DNA of 64,000 nucleotides from Candidatus Phosphoribacter hodrii (GCA_016707175.1 JADJIB010000001.1:744001-808000), one strand, 5' to 3'. Numbered from the stretch's first letter, positions 1-11,762 are shown. Translations and numbers: made by a program. The notes: generated by a model not told the origin, from the letters alone.

Positions 1-156
1 CGGCCAGGGGGAGCACCCATCGCCTCGACCGTCGACCAACCGTCATCGCGAACCGTCCGCGCATCATCTTCTGTCCAGCTCTTCGTCAAGCGAGATCGAC
101 ATCAGTCGATCAGGGGGAGATAGGGCAACGCTGCCCACGCTAGGCGGTGGAAGCGC

Positions 157-1362
157 TTACGTGAGGTAGGCGGTGAGCCGATCCATCGCGTCGTCCAGAT
201 CCGCGGTCGTCCCCGCGAAACACAGCCGCACGAAGGCCCGGCCATCCAGGGCCGGGTCCCCTCCCGGCGTCGCCGGCGCAAAATCGACGCCCGGCGTCAA
301 GGCCACTCCCGTTGCGTCGAGCACCTCCTGACACCAGCGCGTCGAGTCGTCGGTGAGGTGGCTGACGTCGAAGTAGAGGTAGAACGCGCCGTCCGGTGGC
401 GCCAGTTTGGCCACGCCGATCTCGGGGAGGCGCCGCAGCAGCAGGTCACGGTTGACGGCATACCGGCGCACGTGTCCGTCGAGCTCCTCGCGCGCCGACG
501 CGGAGAAGGCGGCGACGCCGGCGGCCTGCGAGACCGCGGGCGGGCAGATGTTGAGGTTGCCGATAAGCACCTCGACCGGGCGGACCAGGGCTGGCGGCAG
601 GACCATCCAGCCGACCCGCCAGCCGGTCATCGAGAAGTACTTCGACAGCGACCCGACGAGCACGGCCGAGCGCGAGGACTCCCACGCGCTGGCGCACCGC
701 CGCCCGAACGAGATGCCGTGATAGATCTCGTCGCTCACGAGCAGCGTCCGGTGCGCCTCGCACCAACGGGCGATCGCGGCGAGCTCGTCGGGGTCGATGA
801 TCGTCCCCGTCGGGTTGCTCGGGCTCGCGACGACGAGACCCGCGGGCGGCTCGGGCAGGGCCTCGAGCATCGCGACGGTCGGCTGGAAGCGCGTGTCGGG
901 ACCGCAGTCGAACTCCACGACGCGAGCACCCAACGCCTGCAACGTGTTTCGGTATGCCGGGTAGCCGGGTCGGCTCATCGCCACCGTGTCGCCGACATCG
1001 AAGGCGGCAAGGAACAACGCGGTGAAGGCGGCCGACGAACCGGTCGTCACGACCACCTGGGCGGGGTCGACGGCCAGCCCGTAGGAGTCGCCATAGTGCC
1101 GCGCAATCGCCTCACGCAGCGGGCGTATGCCGGTCGCCTCGGTATAGCCGAGCACCTCACCTTCCAGCGCGCGCACCGCTGCCACGCGAGCGGCGACCGG
1201 AGCCGGGGTCGAGGGTTGGCCGGCGCACAACGCGATGACATCGCCGTGGCTGGCCTGGCGCAGGCTGGCTGCCTTGATGACCTCCATGACATGGAACGGT
1301 TCGACCGCTCCGCGCGCCGACAGTCGGACCGGCGGGGACGCGGGGACGGGGGCGGACGGCAT
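157..1362 (-). CDS. PLP-dependent class I/II aminotransferase
   Basis: This is a 401-residue fold-type I aminotransferase that transfers an amino group between an amino acid and a 2-oxo acid in the cytosol. The PLP lysine lies in SLSKYFSMTGWR at about residue 241, and the NPTG motif is near residue 183. The reading frame stays open far upstream, but that part has no aminotransferase character and overlaps the next gene, so the ATG at 1362, giving MPSAPV, was chosen. This ATG lies inside a copy of the GGTATGCCG motif. It is the last of two minus-strand genes, 35 nt after the CorC-type gene. The substrate cannot be told from sequence; aspartate/alanine-type is the best guess. Confidence 0.9.
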   Translation of the reverse strand: MPSAPVPASPPVRLSARGAVEPFHVMEVIKAASLRQASHGDVIALCAGQPSTPAPVAARVAAVRALEGEVLGYTEATGIRPLREAIARHYGDSYGLAVDPAQVVVTTGSSAAFTALFLAAFDVGDTVAMSRPGYPAYRNTLQALGARVVEFDCGPDTRFQPTVAMLEALPEPPAGLVVASPSNPTGTIIDPDELAAIARWCEAHRTLLVSDEIYHGISFGRRCASAWESSRSAVLVGSLSKYFSMTGWRVGWMVLPPALVRPVEVLIGNLNICPPAVSQAAGVAAFSASAREELDGHVRRYAVNRDLLLRRLPEIGVAKLAPPDGAFYLYFDVSHLTDDSTRWCQEVLDATGVALTPGVDFAPATPGGDPALDGRAFVRLCFAGTTADLDDAMDRLTAYLT

Positions 1363-1397
1363 ACCGAAAAACCTAGCCGACCGTCGCGGTGGTGACC

Positions 1398-2813
1398 CTA
1401 GACCGGGTCCGGCGCCGAGGTGCTCTCGACGAGACCGACCGACCCGTCGGCCCGGTGGGCGGTGTCCTCGAACTTGACGAGGGTGATCCGGTGGTTGTCC
1501 ATCTCCAGGACGGTGAGCCGCCCCGATTCGAGCGTGACGACGTCGCCGACCGAGGGCACCCCGCCGAAGGCCTTGTAGAACAGGCCGGCGAGGGTGACGT
1601 AGTCGTCGTCCTCGGGGAACGGGAAGCTCACCAGATCGACGAGGTCGGAAATCCGCATCGAGGCGTCGATCTCGTAGGCACTGCCGGTGAGCTTCTTGAC
1701 CCGCCGCGTCCCCCGGGTGAACTCGTCCTCGTAATCGCCGACGATCTCTTCGAGGATGTCCTCGAGGGTGATGATCCCCTCGGTGCCGCCGTATTCGTCG
1801 ATGACGATGGCCATTTGCTGGCGCTTGCGCTTGAAGTCGGCGAGCAGGTCGTTGAGCGGTTTGCTGTCGGGCACGAGGAAGGGCGGCTTCGCGAAGTCCT
1901 TGACCGGCTTCTTGCTCGCCTTGCTGAAGCTGTCGGAACCACTGTGTTCGGCGACGTAGGTGAGCAGTTCTTTGATGGCGACGACGCCGGTGATCCGGTC
2001 GAGGCTGTCGACATAGACCGGGAACCGGGCGTGCGGGATGTCGCGGAAGTAGCGCAGGGCGTCGCCGAGAGTGGCGTCTTGTTCGAGGGCGCGGATCTGG
2101 GTGCGCGGCACCATCGCGTCGCGGACCGTCTGCTCGTCCAACTCGAAGACGCCGCGGATCATCTCGGTCTCCTCGGGATCGAGCATCCCGTCCTTCTCGC
2201 TCGCCTCGAGGATCATCCGGATCTCCTCGACGCTCATCGTGAAGTGGCTCTCGCCGTGGCCCCCGAGGTTGCCCTGACCCGAAAGGCGCAGCAACAGGTC
2301 GGAGGCCCACTTCATCACCGCGATGAGCGGACGGAAGGTGAGGTACATGACGTTGATGAGGCGCCCGACCCGCAGGCTCAGCGGCTCGGCGCGGTGGAAG
2401 GCGAGGACCTTCGGGGCCAACTCACCGCCGACGATGTGGATGAACGACACCACGGTGAACCCGATGACGTAGCTGACCGTGTGGGCAGCGGCGTGCAGCG
2501 CGTCGTGGTCGCCCAAGGCGGTGAAGATCGCCACCACCCAGGGGTCGACGACCGTATGCAGCGTCTCCATGCCGACGGCGCCCAACCCGAGCGAGACGAG
2601 GGTGATGCCGATCTGGGTGACCGAGTAGAACCGTTCGGGCTCCTCGTGGAGCAACTTGACGGTCTTGGCCCGGCTGTTACCCTCCTCCGCGAGTTGCCGG
2701 ATGCGACTTCGGCGGGCGGAGGAGATGGCGATCTCTGACCCCACGAAGAAGGCGTTCCCGGCAACGAGCAAGAGGATGATCGCCAGCCGCAGCCATAACG
2801 GCAGGTCCTCCAT
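1398..2813 (-). CDS. Hemolysin-family CNNM/CorC membrane protein
   Basis: This 471-residue protein has the DUF21 - CBS - CBS - CorC_HlyC arrangement of the CNNM/CorC family, which is linked to Mg2+ or Co2+ efflux. An N-terminal membrane segment starts at about residue 8 (LRLAIILLLVAGNAFF) and the DUF21 region covers about residues 1-190. The CBS pair, with MVPRTQI and the later DEYGGTEGIITLEDILEEI, covers about 210-345. The CorC_HlyC domain ends the protein. Length is usual for the family. A GAGGAG ribosome-binding site lies 9 nt before the ATG. The name hemolysin is historical; no toxin role is implied. Confidence 0.92.
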   Translation of the reverse strand: MEDLPLWLRLAIILLLVAGNAFFVGSEIAISSARRSRIRQLAEEGNSRAKTVKLLHEEPERFYSVTQIGITLVSLGLGAVGMETLHTVVDPWVVAIFTALGDHDALHAAAHTVSYVIGFTVVSFIHIVGGELAPKVLAFHRAEPLSLRVGRLINVMYLTFRPLIAVMKWASDLLLRLSGQGNLGGHGESHFTMSVEEIRMILEASEKDGMLDPEETEMIRGVFELDEQTVRDAMVPRTQIRALEQDATLGDALRYFRDIPHARFPVYVDSLDRITGVVAIKELLTYVAEHSGSDSFSKASKKPVKDFAKPPFLVPDSKPLNDLLADFKRKRQQMAIVIDEYGGTEGIITLEDILEEIVGDYEDEFTRGTRRVKKLTGSAYEIDASMRISDLVDLVSFPFPEDDDYVTLAGLFYKAFGGVPSVGDVVTLESGRLTVLEMDNHRITLVKFEDTAHRADGSVGLVESTSAPDPV

Positions 2814-2985
2814 GAAAGACCACTCCTCGGGGTCTTCGCAGGGTCGCGGACCGACACCTGCACCCGTGGGCGAGTGTACGAGAAGCGAACGGCGCTACAC
2901 CGGGGGATGAACGTCCCGAATCCGCGAGCGGACGCGCCGACGCCGCCACCGGTGCGGAACGCCGCCGCCACCGGCGGGTCGGCCG

Positions 2986-3495
2986 TCAGGAGTGGCCGGA
3001 GCGGCGCTTGGCGTCCTCGTCGATGAGCCGGTTGATGAGCTGCTGGATCTCATCGCTGCGGGGGATGTTGCGCAGGAGCTCGTCGGCCGAGTCGCCGGCC
3101 GACTCGATGCTCAAGGTGCCTGACCGGATGATCCGGTCGAAGAAGGTCTGGCGGAAGGACACATCGGTGATCTTCGACAAGGTGATGTCCTTGCCCGACT
3201 TGCTGAGGATGCCCTTGCGCACCATGACCCGGTGGCTGGTGATGACGTAGTGCGTGGTGCGCCAGCGCAGATACGGCACGACGACCAACGCGAGGGCGAG
3301 CACGACCAGGACGGAGATGGCGCCCCACTGCAGACGGTTGCCGGTCGCATCGTCGGGCGTCACCCACGACGTGACGACAGCCAGGGCGATGAGGACCACC
3401 CCGAGCAGGGTCGGCCCGAACACCGTCAACGGGTGCGGGTGCAGGCTGCGTTCGACCTTCTCGCCTTGGGCGAGCACGTTCTCGGGAAACCCCAT
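2986..3495 (-). CDS. Bacterial PH domain (YdbT/bPH2-type) membrane protein
   Basis: This 169-residue protein has two adjacent membrane helices at about residues 24-45 and 56-77, followed by a bacterial PH domain that begins at YLRWRTTHYVITSHRVMVRKG. The order membrane hairpin then PH domain is usual for the family; its function is mostly unknown. A longer open frame runs upstream, but it crosses the divergent gene thpR, and the ATG at 3495 gives the normal length. The gene is divergent from thpR with only 34 nt between start codons and no clear Shine-Dalgarno on either side, which suggests leaderless mRNAs. Confidence 0.85.
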   Translation of the reverse strand: MGFPENVLAQGEKVERSLHPHPLTVFGPTLLGVVLIALAVVTSWVTPDDATGNRLQWGAISVLVVLALALVVVPYLRWRTTHYVITSHRVMVRKGILSKSGKDITLSKITDVSFRQTFFDRIIRSGTLSIESAGDSADELLRNIPRSDEIQQLINRLIDEDAKRRSGHS

Positions 3496-3529
3496 GGCCC
3501 CCACGATAACGGGGTGGCAGGCTGGCAGC

Positions 3530-4102
3530 ATGGGCCAACGGATGTTCCTCGCCGTCGTGCCTCCCGAGCCGGTTCGTGAGGATCTCGAGGCCTTCCTCGA
3601 CGTCCGGCCCGGGATGAGGTGGACGCACCCCCTGCACTGGCACGTCACCCTCGCCTTCTTCGCGTCGGTGCCTGAGCACCGGATCGACGAGCTCATCGAG
3701 CGGCTGGCGACGAAGGCGAGCAAGCGGCATACCTTCACGACCGGACTCGCGGGAGCGGGCGCCTTCCCCAACCCGGCCCGCGCCAACGTCCTGTGGCTCG
3801 GATTAGACGGTGGCACCGACGAATTGACGCACCTGGCGGCTTCGGGACGCGCCGCGGGCGCCAAGGTCGGAGCTCCGCCGGACGCGCAGAAGTTCAGGCC
3901 GCATCTCACCCTGGCCCGACCGCGCCCGCCCATCGAGGCCACCCGCTGGCTGCGGGTCCTCGACTCCTACCGGAGCCCGGCATGGGAGGTGGTCGACGTC
4001 GTCCTCATCGCGTCCTACCTCGGCGAGGGGTCGGGTGGCGGCTCCCGCTACGAGACCGTCGCGCAGTTCGCGCTCGGTCGGCCGGGCGCGGGCACCCCAT
4101 GA
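3530..4102 (+). CDS. thpR: RNA 2',3'-cyclic phosphodiesterase (2H family)
   Basis: This 190-residue protein belongs to the 2H phosphoesterase superfamily, formerly called 2'-5' RNA ligase. The two diagnostic HxTx motifs are HVTL at residues 38-41 and HLTL at residues 125-128, so both catalytic histidines are present. It is expected to open 2',3'-cyclic phosphates on RNA ends. The ATG at 3530 was chosen because it gives the family's usual N-terminus just before RMFLAVVPP. The stop overlaps the start of the acyl-CoA synthetase (ATGA), so the two are probably translated together, though no functional link is obvious. Confidence 0.9.
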   Translation: MGQRMFLAVVPPEPVREDLEAFLDVRPGMRWTHPLHWHVTLAFFASVPEHRIDELIERLATKASKRHTFTTGLAGAGAFPNPARANVLWLGLDGGTDELTHLAASGRAAGAKVGAPPDAQKFRPHLTLARPRPPIEATRWLRVLDSYRSPAWEVVDVVLIASYLGEGSGGGSRYETVAQFALGRPGAGTP

Positions 4103-5523
4103 CCGAACCGCTCCTTCGCGGGCTTCTCGACCCGACCCGCGCCGACGCTCTCGTGCAGGTGGCGGACACGACCCTCTCGTATGCCGCGCTGCTCACCTCC
4201 GCCACGGCCGTCGCCGAGGCGATGGCTCGGGAGTCGTTGTCCCGCATAGCTATTGACGCCACACCGACGATGGACACGGTCATCAGCGTGGTCGGTGCCA
4301 TCTTGGCCGGGGTCGAGGTCGTTCCCATTCCGGCCGATGCCGGGCCCGGCGAGCGAGCCCACATCCTGAACGACTCGGGGGCCGACCTCTGGCCCGCGAC
4401 GGCTCCGAATGGGGGCGCGACGGAGGGTGCGGCCGAGCGCGCGGCGGAGAGCGGGAGGGCGGCATACCGGCTGCCGGAAGTCTCCCCCGACGCAGGCGCG
4501 TTCGTCCTCTACACGTCAGGGACGACGGGGCTGCCCAAGGGCGTGCGACTGTCTCGTCGAGCGGTGGCCGCGGGGCTCGACGCGCTCGCCGACGCGTGGG
4601 CCTGGACCGCCGATGACGTTCTCGCGCACGGGCTTCCGTTGTTCCACGTCCACGGGCTCGTGCTGGGGGTGCTCGGCCCACTGCGGATCGGGGGCGGGTT
4701 GCGGCACGTGGGCCGACCGACCCCCAGCGCGTATGCCGCCGCCGCCCACGCCGGCGCGACGATGTTCTTCGCCGTGCCGACGATCTGGTCCCGGGTCGTC
4801 GCCGAGCCGGAGAGCGCCCGCGCACTGCGCTCGGCTCGGCTGCTCGTGTCGGGCTCGGCGGCGCTGCCGGTCCCGGTGTTCGAGGGCCTGCGGGAGTTGA
4901 CCGGGCACGAGGTGTGCGAGCGCTACGGCATGACCGAGACGCTGATCACCGTGGCGACCCGGGCCGACGGGGTGCGGCGAGCCGGGTGTGTCGGGGTGCC
5001 GGTGGCCGGGGTGAAGACCCGCGTGGTCGACGACGACGGGGCGCCGGTGCCGGCCGACGGGACGAGCCTCGGCGAGCTACAGGTCTGTGGCCCAACGCTG
5101 TTCGACGGCTACCTCGGGCTGCCGGAGGCGACGGCCGCGGCGTTCACCGCGGACGGGTGGTTCCGCACCGGCGACGTCGCGACGATCGCTGCCGACGGCA
5201 CCCACCGGATCGTCGGGCGGGCGTCGGTCGACCTCATCAAGTCCGGCGGCTATCGCATCGGAGCGGGCGAGATCGAGAGCGTCCTCCTCGGTCATCCCGC
5301 CGTCGCCGAGTGCGCCGTGATCGGGGTGCCGGACGACGACCTGGGGCAGCGGATCGTCGCGGTCGTCGTGCCCGCAGGCCCGGCGCCCGATGAGTTGGCG
5401 ACCGAACTCATCGACCTCGTCGTCGCACAGTTGTCGGTGCACAAGCGCCCGCGTGAGGTCCGTTTCGTCGCCGCCCTCCCCCGCAACGAGATGGGCAAGG
5501 TCCAGAAGACCCGGCTCACCTGA
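4099..5523 (+). CDS. Acyl-CoA synthetase, malonyl-CoA synthetase (MatB)-like
   Basis: This is a 474-residue ANL-superfamily adenylating enzyme that makes an acyl-AMP and then an acyl-CoA. The phosphate-binding motif YTSGTTGLPKG is at about residues 138-149, the RYGMTE motif at about 275, the hinge GWFRTGDVA at about 355, and the catalytic C-terminal lysine lies in EMGKVQKTRL. The short length and the ending LPRNEMGKVQK resemble malonyl- or methylmalonyl-CoA synthetases more than long-chain enzymes; this substrate call is inference. It overlaps thpR by four bases. A long poly-G block starts a few bases after the stop, so the downstream context is unreliable. Confidence 0.88.
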   Translation: MTEPLLRGLLDPTRADALVQVADTTLSYAALLTSATAVAEAMARESLSRIAIDATPTMDTVISVVGAILAGVEVVPIPADAGPGERAHILNDSGADLWPATAPNGGATEGAAERAAESGRAAYRLPEVSPDAGAFVLYTSGTTGLPKGVRLSRRAVAAGLDALADAWAWTADDVLAHGLPLFHVHGLVLGVLGPLRIGGGLRHVGRPTPSAYAAAAHAGATMFFAVPTIWSRVVAEPESARALRSARLLVSGSAALPVPVFEGLRELTGHEVCERYGMTETLITVATRADGVRRAGCVGVPVAGVKTRVVDDDGAPVPADGTSLGELQVCGPTLFDGYLGLPEATAAAFTADGWFRTGDVATIAADGTHRIVGRASVDLIKSGGYRIGAGEIESVLLGHPAVAECAVIGVPDDDLGQRIVAVVVPAGPAPDELATELIDLVVAQLSVHKRPREVRFVAALPRNEMGKVQKTRLT

Positions 5524-5528
5524 GGACC

Positions 5529-6370
<842 letters not shown>

Positions 6371-6471
6371 GACAGCCTGATCCGTGCGGTGTACCTTCGA
6401 ATGGAAGGGACATGGCTCGCCGCGTCGTCGATGACGTTGGCTGCCCGTGCGTGTTGATTGGAGGATCGATC

Positions 6472-7047
6472 GTGAGTTCCCAGGCACCGTCTCCCACTCC
6501 TTTCGGTGGCCTCATTCGTAAGTCGTGGCAGGTCCTGCTCGTGCTGAGCATCGTCGAGATCGTTCTCGGCATCGTCGTCATGACCTGGCCCGGGGCGACC
6601 CTGCGCATCGTCGGCGTCTTCTTCGGGATCTTCCTCGTCGTCAGCGGGATCTCCGAGTGCGTCGTCGGCCTCTCGACCCCGCTCATGTCGGGGAGCTTCC
6701 GCCTCCTCAACGTCATCGCCGGCGTCCTCTCGTTCATCCTGGGCATCCTCTGCTTCCGGGATGGGCTCGGCAGCCTGGCCGTGCTCGGCGTCTGGGTCGG
6801 TGCCGGCTGGTTGATGACGGGCTTCTCGCGCCTCTTCACGTTCGGCAGCCTCGAGAGCATGCCCGGCCGCAACTGGGCGATCGCCGGCGCCGTCGTCACG
6901 ATCCTCGCGGGCATTGCGGCGATCGTCTACCCGATCTCGTCCGTCGTGACCCTCGCGCTGCTCGGTGGTATCGCCCTGCTCGTCGTGGGAATCGTCGGGC
7001 TCGTCCACGCCATCCAGTGGAAGAGCACGGTTAACGCCATCCGCTGA
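6472..7047 (+). CDS. HdeD-family (DUF308) membrane protein
   Basis: This 191-residue protein consists of about six membrane helices in three similar pairs, with repeated pieces such as IVLGIVVMTWPGATL and ILAGIAAIVYPISSV, as in the HdeD/DUF308 family. In E. coli HdeD contributes to acid resistance; in actinobacteria the role is not known. The GTG at 6472 was chosen because a perfect GGAGG lies at 6460-6464, seven bases upstream. An in-frame ATG at 6412 would add 20 residues that look non-membrane and lie close to the poly-G block. It converges on the efflux operon, leaving 21 nt between stops. Confidence 0.85.
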   Translation: MSSQAPSPTPFGGLIRKSWQVLLVLSIVEIVLGIVVMTWPGATLRIVGVFFGIFLVVSGISECVVGLSTPLMSGSFRLLNVIAGVLSFILGILCFRDGLGSLAVLGVWVGAGWLMTGFSRLFTFGSLESMPGRNWAIAGAVVTILAGIAAIVYPISSVVTLALLGGIALLVVGIVGLVHAIQWKSTVNAIR

Positions 7048-7068
7048 CCGTCTGATCCCTGCCTCGGC

Positions 7069-8793
7069 TCAGCGGCCGGGCGGCGCTCCTGGGGGTGCCC
7101 CACCGCCGAAGTTGGGGCCCGGCACCAGGACCGCACCGCCCGTGAGGCCACCCGCCCCACCCAACCCTCCGCCGAAGCCGCCGAACCCACCGTTGGTCGG
7201 CAACGGCGCAGACGCATCGCCGATGACGACGGTGTCGCCAAGGGACAGACCCGAGAGGATCTGGACCCTTCCGCCACCCACCGCACCGATCTGCACCCGG
7301 GTCGCCGTGACGACGCCGCCCTTGAGCAGCCCGACCGACCCGACCCCGGTCGACACCCCCGTGACTGCCGACGCGGGCACGGTGAGGACGCCGTCCACTT
7401 TGGTCGTGACGACGGCGACGGATGCCTTGCCGCCCGTGCCGACCGCATCGGGGGCGTTGGGGACAAGGACGTCAACGGCATACGTCGAGGCTGACGAGCC
7501 CGTCGTGCTGGTGGGCAGCAACGCGACCTGCGAGACGGTGCCGTCCATCAGCGGAATGCCGGTGACCGTGACGCGCGCGGCCTGCCCGACGGCGATCGCC
7601 GCGAGGTTGGCGGCAGGCACCTGGATGGTCACCTTCGCGGCACCGGATCCGACGATCTGTATGCCGTTCGCGGCCGTCGCGGTGTCGCCCACGGCCCATG
7701 CAATCGAACCCACCCGCCCGGCCATCGGGGCCGTGAGTGTGGCGGCCGCGAGGTTGGCCTGGGCTTTCACCAGGGCGGCCTCGGCGTTGGTGACGTTGGC
7801 TCGGTCGGTGATGAGCTTGGCCTCGGACACGGTCCCGCTTGAGCTACGAACGGCGGCGGCGGCCTGTTGGGCCGCAGCGGCAGCCGCCTTGGCCTGGGCG
7901 GCCGCCTGGGCCTGGGCCGCAGCCTGGGCGGCGGCTTGCGCAGCCGCTTGGGCGGCGGCTTGGGCCGCGGCGGCACTGAGAGAACCGGCATACGAGGTGA
8001 GTGCGACGCCGGCCGCCTGCTGAGCCGCGGTCACCGCGCTGAGCGCACCCAGGCAGTCAGCAATCTCCTGCGCCGTCGGGGGCGAGGTCGTCGTGGTCGA
8101 GGTGACGGTCGAGGTCGCCGTCTGCGTGGACGTGGCGGTCGAGGTCGCGCGGTGCTCGTCGGAGTGGCCGTCGCGACGGGCGACGGGCAACACCGGGGCG
8201 CAGGCGGTCTTGGCCAACGCCTGGGCAGCGGCCACGGCGGCCAGCGCGCTGGTCGTCTGGTTCTGGCCACCGCCACCGCCACCGCCGCCTGCGCTGGTCG
8301 ACGGGCTCGAGGAGGCGCTTGTGCGGCTGCTGCTTGACGTCGGGCTGCTGGAGCTCGTGCCGGACGACGAGGCGGACGAGCTCGACGAGCTCGACGACGC
8401 CGTCGTGGTGTCGTTGGCCAGCGTGGCTTTGGCCTGGTCAAGGGTGGACTTGGCATCGAGGACGGCCTGGTTGAGCGGGCCCGTGTCCAGCGTCGCGAGC
8501 GCCTGGCCGGCCGTGACGACGTCACCGACGGCGACCGACACGCCCGTCACGGTGCCAGCGACCGGGAAATGCGCCGTCATCTGGCTGACCCGGGTCACCG
8601 ATCCGGTGAGGGTCAGAGTCTGCTCGATCGATCCAGTGGTGACCTGACCGGTGCGCAACGCGGCCGTCTCCGACCCCGCGCTGACGCCGTTGGCGACATA
8701 GGTGCCGCCGACGGCCACGAGCAAGATCGCCCCACCGACACCGACCATCGGCAGCCAGCGTCTCCGCTTGATCCGAAGGACCCGTTCAGCCAT
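7069..8793 (-). CDS. HlyD/MacA-type efflux adaptor with low-complexity hairpin
   Basis: This 574-residue membrane-fusion-type adaptor is the last gene of the MacB-type export operon. A membrane anchor lies at about residues 15-35, followed by a lipoyl half-motif (PVAGTVTGVSVAVGDVV) and its partner near residue 360 (APMAGRVGSIAWAVGD), then beta-barrel regions. Between the lipoyl halves, where a coiled coil is usual, the protein has a serine-rich stretch, a Gly/Thr-rich stretch and a run of AAAQ repeats. The C-terminus is Gly/Pro-rich. In actinobacteria such adaptors are thought to couple the ABC transporter to extracellular partners. The reading start is an ATG whose upstream gene overlaps it. 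Confidence 0.85.
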   Translation of the reverse strand: MAERVLRIKRRRWLPMVGVGGAILLVAVGGTYVANGVSAGSETAALRTGQVTTGSIEQTLTLTGSVTRVSQMTAHFPVAGTVTGVSVAVGDVVTAGQALATLDTGPLNQAVLDAKSTLDQAKATLANDTTTASSSSSSSSASSSGTSSSSPTSSSSRTSASSSPSTSAGGGGGGGGQNQTTSALAAVAAAQALAKTACAPVLPVARRDGHSDEHRATSTATSTQTATSTVTSTTTTSPPTAQEIADCLGALSAVTAAQQAAGVALTSYAGSLSAAAAQAAAQAAAQAAAQAAAQAQAAAQAKAAAAAAQQAAAAVRSSSGTVSEAKLITDRANVTNAEAALVKAQANLAAATLTAPMAGRVGSIAWAVGDTATAANGIQIVGSGAAKVTIQVPAANLAAIAVGQAARVTVTGIPLMDGTVSQVALLPTSTTGSSASTYAVDVLVPNAPDAVGTGGKASVAVVTTKVDGVLTVPASAVTGVSTGVGSVGLLKGGVVTATRVQIGAVGGGRVQILSGLSLGDTVVIGDASAPLPTNGGFGGFGGGLGGAGGLTGGAVLVPGPNFGGGAPPGAPPGR

Positions 8794-9770
8794 TGGTGGC
8801 CGCCGAGGTCGGGGGCCACGCCACCGGGACCGCCGCCACCGGGGCCGCCGCCGCCCGGGAACCCCGCGCCGGGGGCACCCGGCCCGCCGAACCCACCGGT
8901 GCTAGTGCACGCGCCGTTGACGGCATCCCGCAGGACGATCGAGGTGGCCGTCACCTTGCCGATGTCGTCGGTGGGTCCGATCGCGGTCGCGCACAGCCCC
9001 ACCGCGATATCGCCGGCTGCGGCGACCTTCGTGGTCGTCACCGTCGTCGATGCGGACGTTGTCACCGTGACGGGCGTGGTCTGGGCCGGCGCCGCCGACG
9101 CCGTCCCCGGGCCGCCGTCACCGACGCGAGTCAGGCTCGCCACGGTGAAGGTCCCCGAGCCGACCTGGGTGACCAGGCCAACGACCCCGAACCCACCCGG
9201 AACTCGGCCACCGGGGCCCCCCGGTGCCCCGTCGGTCGCTCCGGGCGGCAGCTGGTCGATACCGGGCTGGCCGGTCGGCATACCGGAGGGAATCCCCCCG
9301 CCACCTCGGATGCCGCCGCCAAACACGTCGGCGCAGGCGCCGTTCACGGCCGCGGACACCTGCACAGAAGTGGCGGTGACGCCGCCGCCCGCGTCGGGCG
9401 CGCTGCCGTCGCTTGAGGCGCTGCGAACGACGACGCACGAACCAGCGACGATGTCCGCGAGGGTGCCCGCGGCAGTTCGGGCGACGCTCGTCGTTGCCGT
9501 CCAACCGACGGCGGTTTGCTTGGTGCTCGACTGGACCTGCATGGTCGTCCCATCGACGGCAGCGATGAGTCCGGACACCCCGGGGATCCGTTGACCCCCG
9601 CCGGGGCCGGGCCCTGCCGTGCGGGTCGCGGTCGCCACGGCCGGGGTCGTGGTGGGCGTTGACGCCCCAGCGCCACAGGCCGTCAAAGCGAAACCCGCCA
9701 CAGCGACGGACGCGAGCACAGCGGCGCCTCGAGCGAACCGGAGAAGGGGGGTGCGCGGCATACGGGACAT
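8613..9770 (-). CDS. Secreted lipoprotein with two DUF5666-like repeats
   Basis: This protein has an N-terminal lipoprotein signal with lipobox LTAC about 30 residues in. It then has two similar domains that each run from a GxxxxVxxxTxxV start to the ending AVNGAC, resembling DUF5666. Gly/Pro-rich linkers follow each. The ATG at 9770 has AGGA five bases upstream. The open frame continues 181 nt into the following adaptor gene and its last 60 residues look unlike protein. One frame shift near 8800-8880, in a GGT/GGC-rich stretch, would end it at a TGA overlapping the adaptor ATG, so the true 3' end is probably near 8783. The function is unknown; an export-system accessory role is inferred from the operon. 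Confidence 0.7.
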   Translation of the reverse strand: MSRMPRTPLLRFARGAAVLASVAVAGFALTACGAGASTPTTTPAVATATRTAGPGPGGGQRIPGVSGLIAAVDGTTMQVQSSTKQTAVGWTATTSVARTAAGTLADIVAGSCVVVRSASSDGSAPDAGGGVTATSVQVSAAVNGACADVFGGGIRGGGGIPSGMPTGQPGIDQLPPGATDGAPGGPGGRVPGGFGVVGLVTQVGSGTFTVASLTRVGDGGPGTASAAPAQTTPVTVTTSASTTVTTTKVAAAGDIAVGLCATAIGPTDDIGKVTATSIVLRDAVNGACTSTGGFGGPGAPGAGFPGGGGPGGGGPGGVAPDLGGHQWLNGSFGSSGDAGCRWSVSVGRSCSWPSAAPMSPTASARGRRRPRCAPVRSPLDRSSRL

Positions 9771-9777
9771 GGGGTTC

Positions 9778-11003
<1,226 letters not shown>

Positions 11004-11007
<4 letters not shown>

Positions 11008-11762
11008 CGACGTGCTCCTGTCGGCTCATCCAGGCTGCCGTCGCGCATGACGACCATCCGATCGGCGGCCTCGGCGACATCGTGTTCGTGGGTGATGAGG
11101 ACGATCGTGCGACCCTGCTGGTTGAGCTCGGCGAAAAGTTCGAGCATCTCGGCGGTGGACGTGGAGTCGAGGTTGCCGGTGGGCTCGTCGGCGAGGATCA
11201 AGTCAGGCTCGGTCACCAGGGCGCGAGCCACCGACACCCGCTGCTGCTGCCCGCCGGAGAGTTCACCCGGCCGGTGGTCGACCCGGTCGGCCAGGCCGAC
11301 CCGGGTCAACGCATCGATGGCCCGCCGGCGCCGCTCGGCACGCGACACCCCGGCATAGATGAGGGGCAGCTCGACGTTGCGCCAGGCCGACATCGTCGGG
11401 AGCAGGTTGAACTGCTGGAAGACGAAGCCGATCCGCTGGTTGCGCACGACGGCGAGGTCGCTCTCGCCCATCCCGGCGACGTCGACCCCGGCCAGCCAGT
11501 AACTTCCGGACGTCGGCACGTCGAGGCACCCAATGATGTGCATGAGGGTCGACTTGCCGGACCCGGAGGGGCCCATGATCGCGACGTAGTCGCCGTGGTT
11601 CACGACGAGGTCGACGTTCCGGACCGCGGCCACGTCCAGGGAACCCGAGGTGTAGGTCTTGCTGACGCCGCGCAGCTCCAACAGGGCGCCGTCGGTCAAC
11701 GGTCGCTCAACGGCGACGGCGTCTCCGGCGAGATCGGTCGCCCACGGAGTCTCGGCGGTCAC
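11004..11762 (-). CDS. MacB/LolD-type ABC transporter ATPase
   Basis: This is a 252-residue ATP-binding subunit. It has Walker A GPSGSGKST, the Q-loop FVFQQFNLLP, signature LSGGQQQR, Walker B LILADEPTGNLDS and the switch histidine in LITHEHD. The LILADEPTGNLD form is typical of MacB/LolD/FtsE-like ATPases. No ATG lies near the domain start; the GTG at 11762 was chosen because it overlaps the stop of the adaptor gene as GTGA, matching the spacing of the other operon genes. It pairs with the FtsX-type permease encoded next. Confidence 0.92.

Noticed and set aside
1389..2738. 449-codon plus-strand frame opposite the CorC-type gene
   Set aside because: Antisense shadow: acidic Glu/Asp/Val-rich sequence typical of the reverse of a GC-rich gene, no domain, fully covered by a clear family member.
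1398..2813. Haemolysin toxin
   Set aside because: The family name is historical; the DUF21-CBS-CorC layout indicates a cation transport-linked membrane protein.
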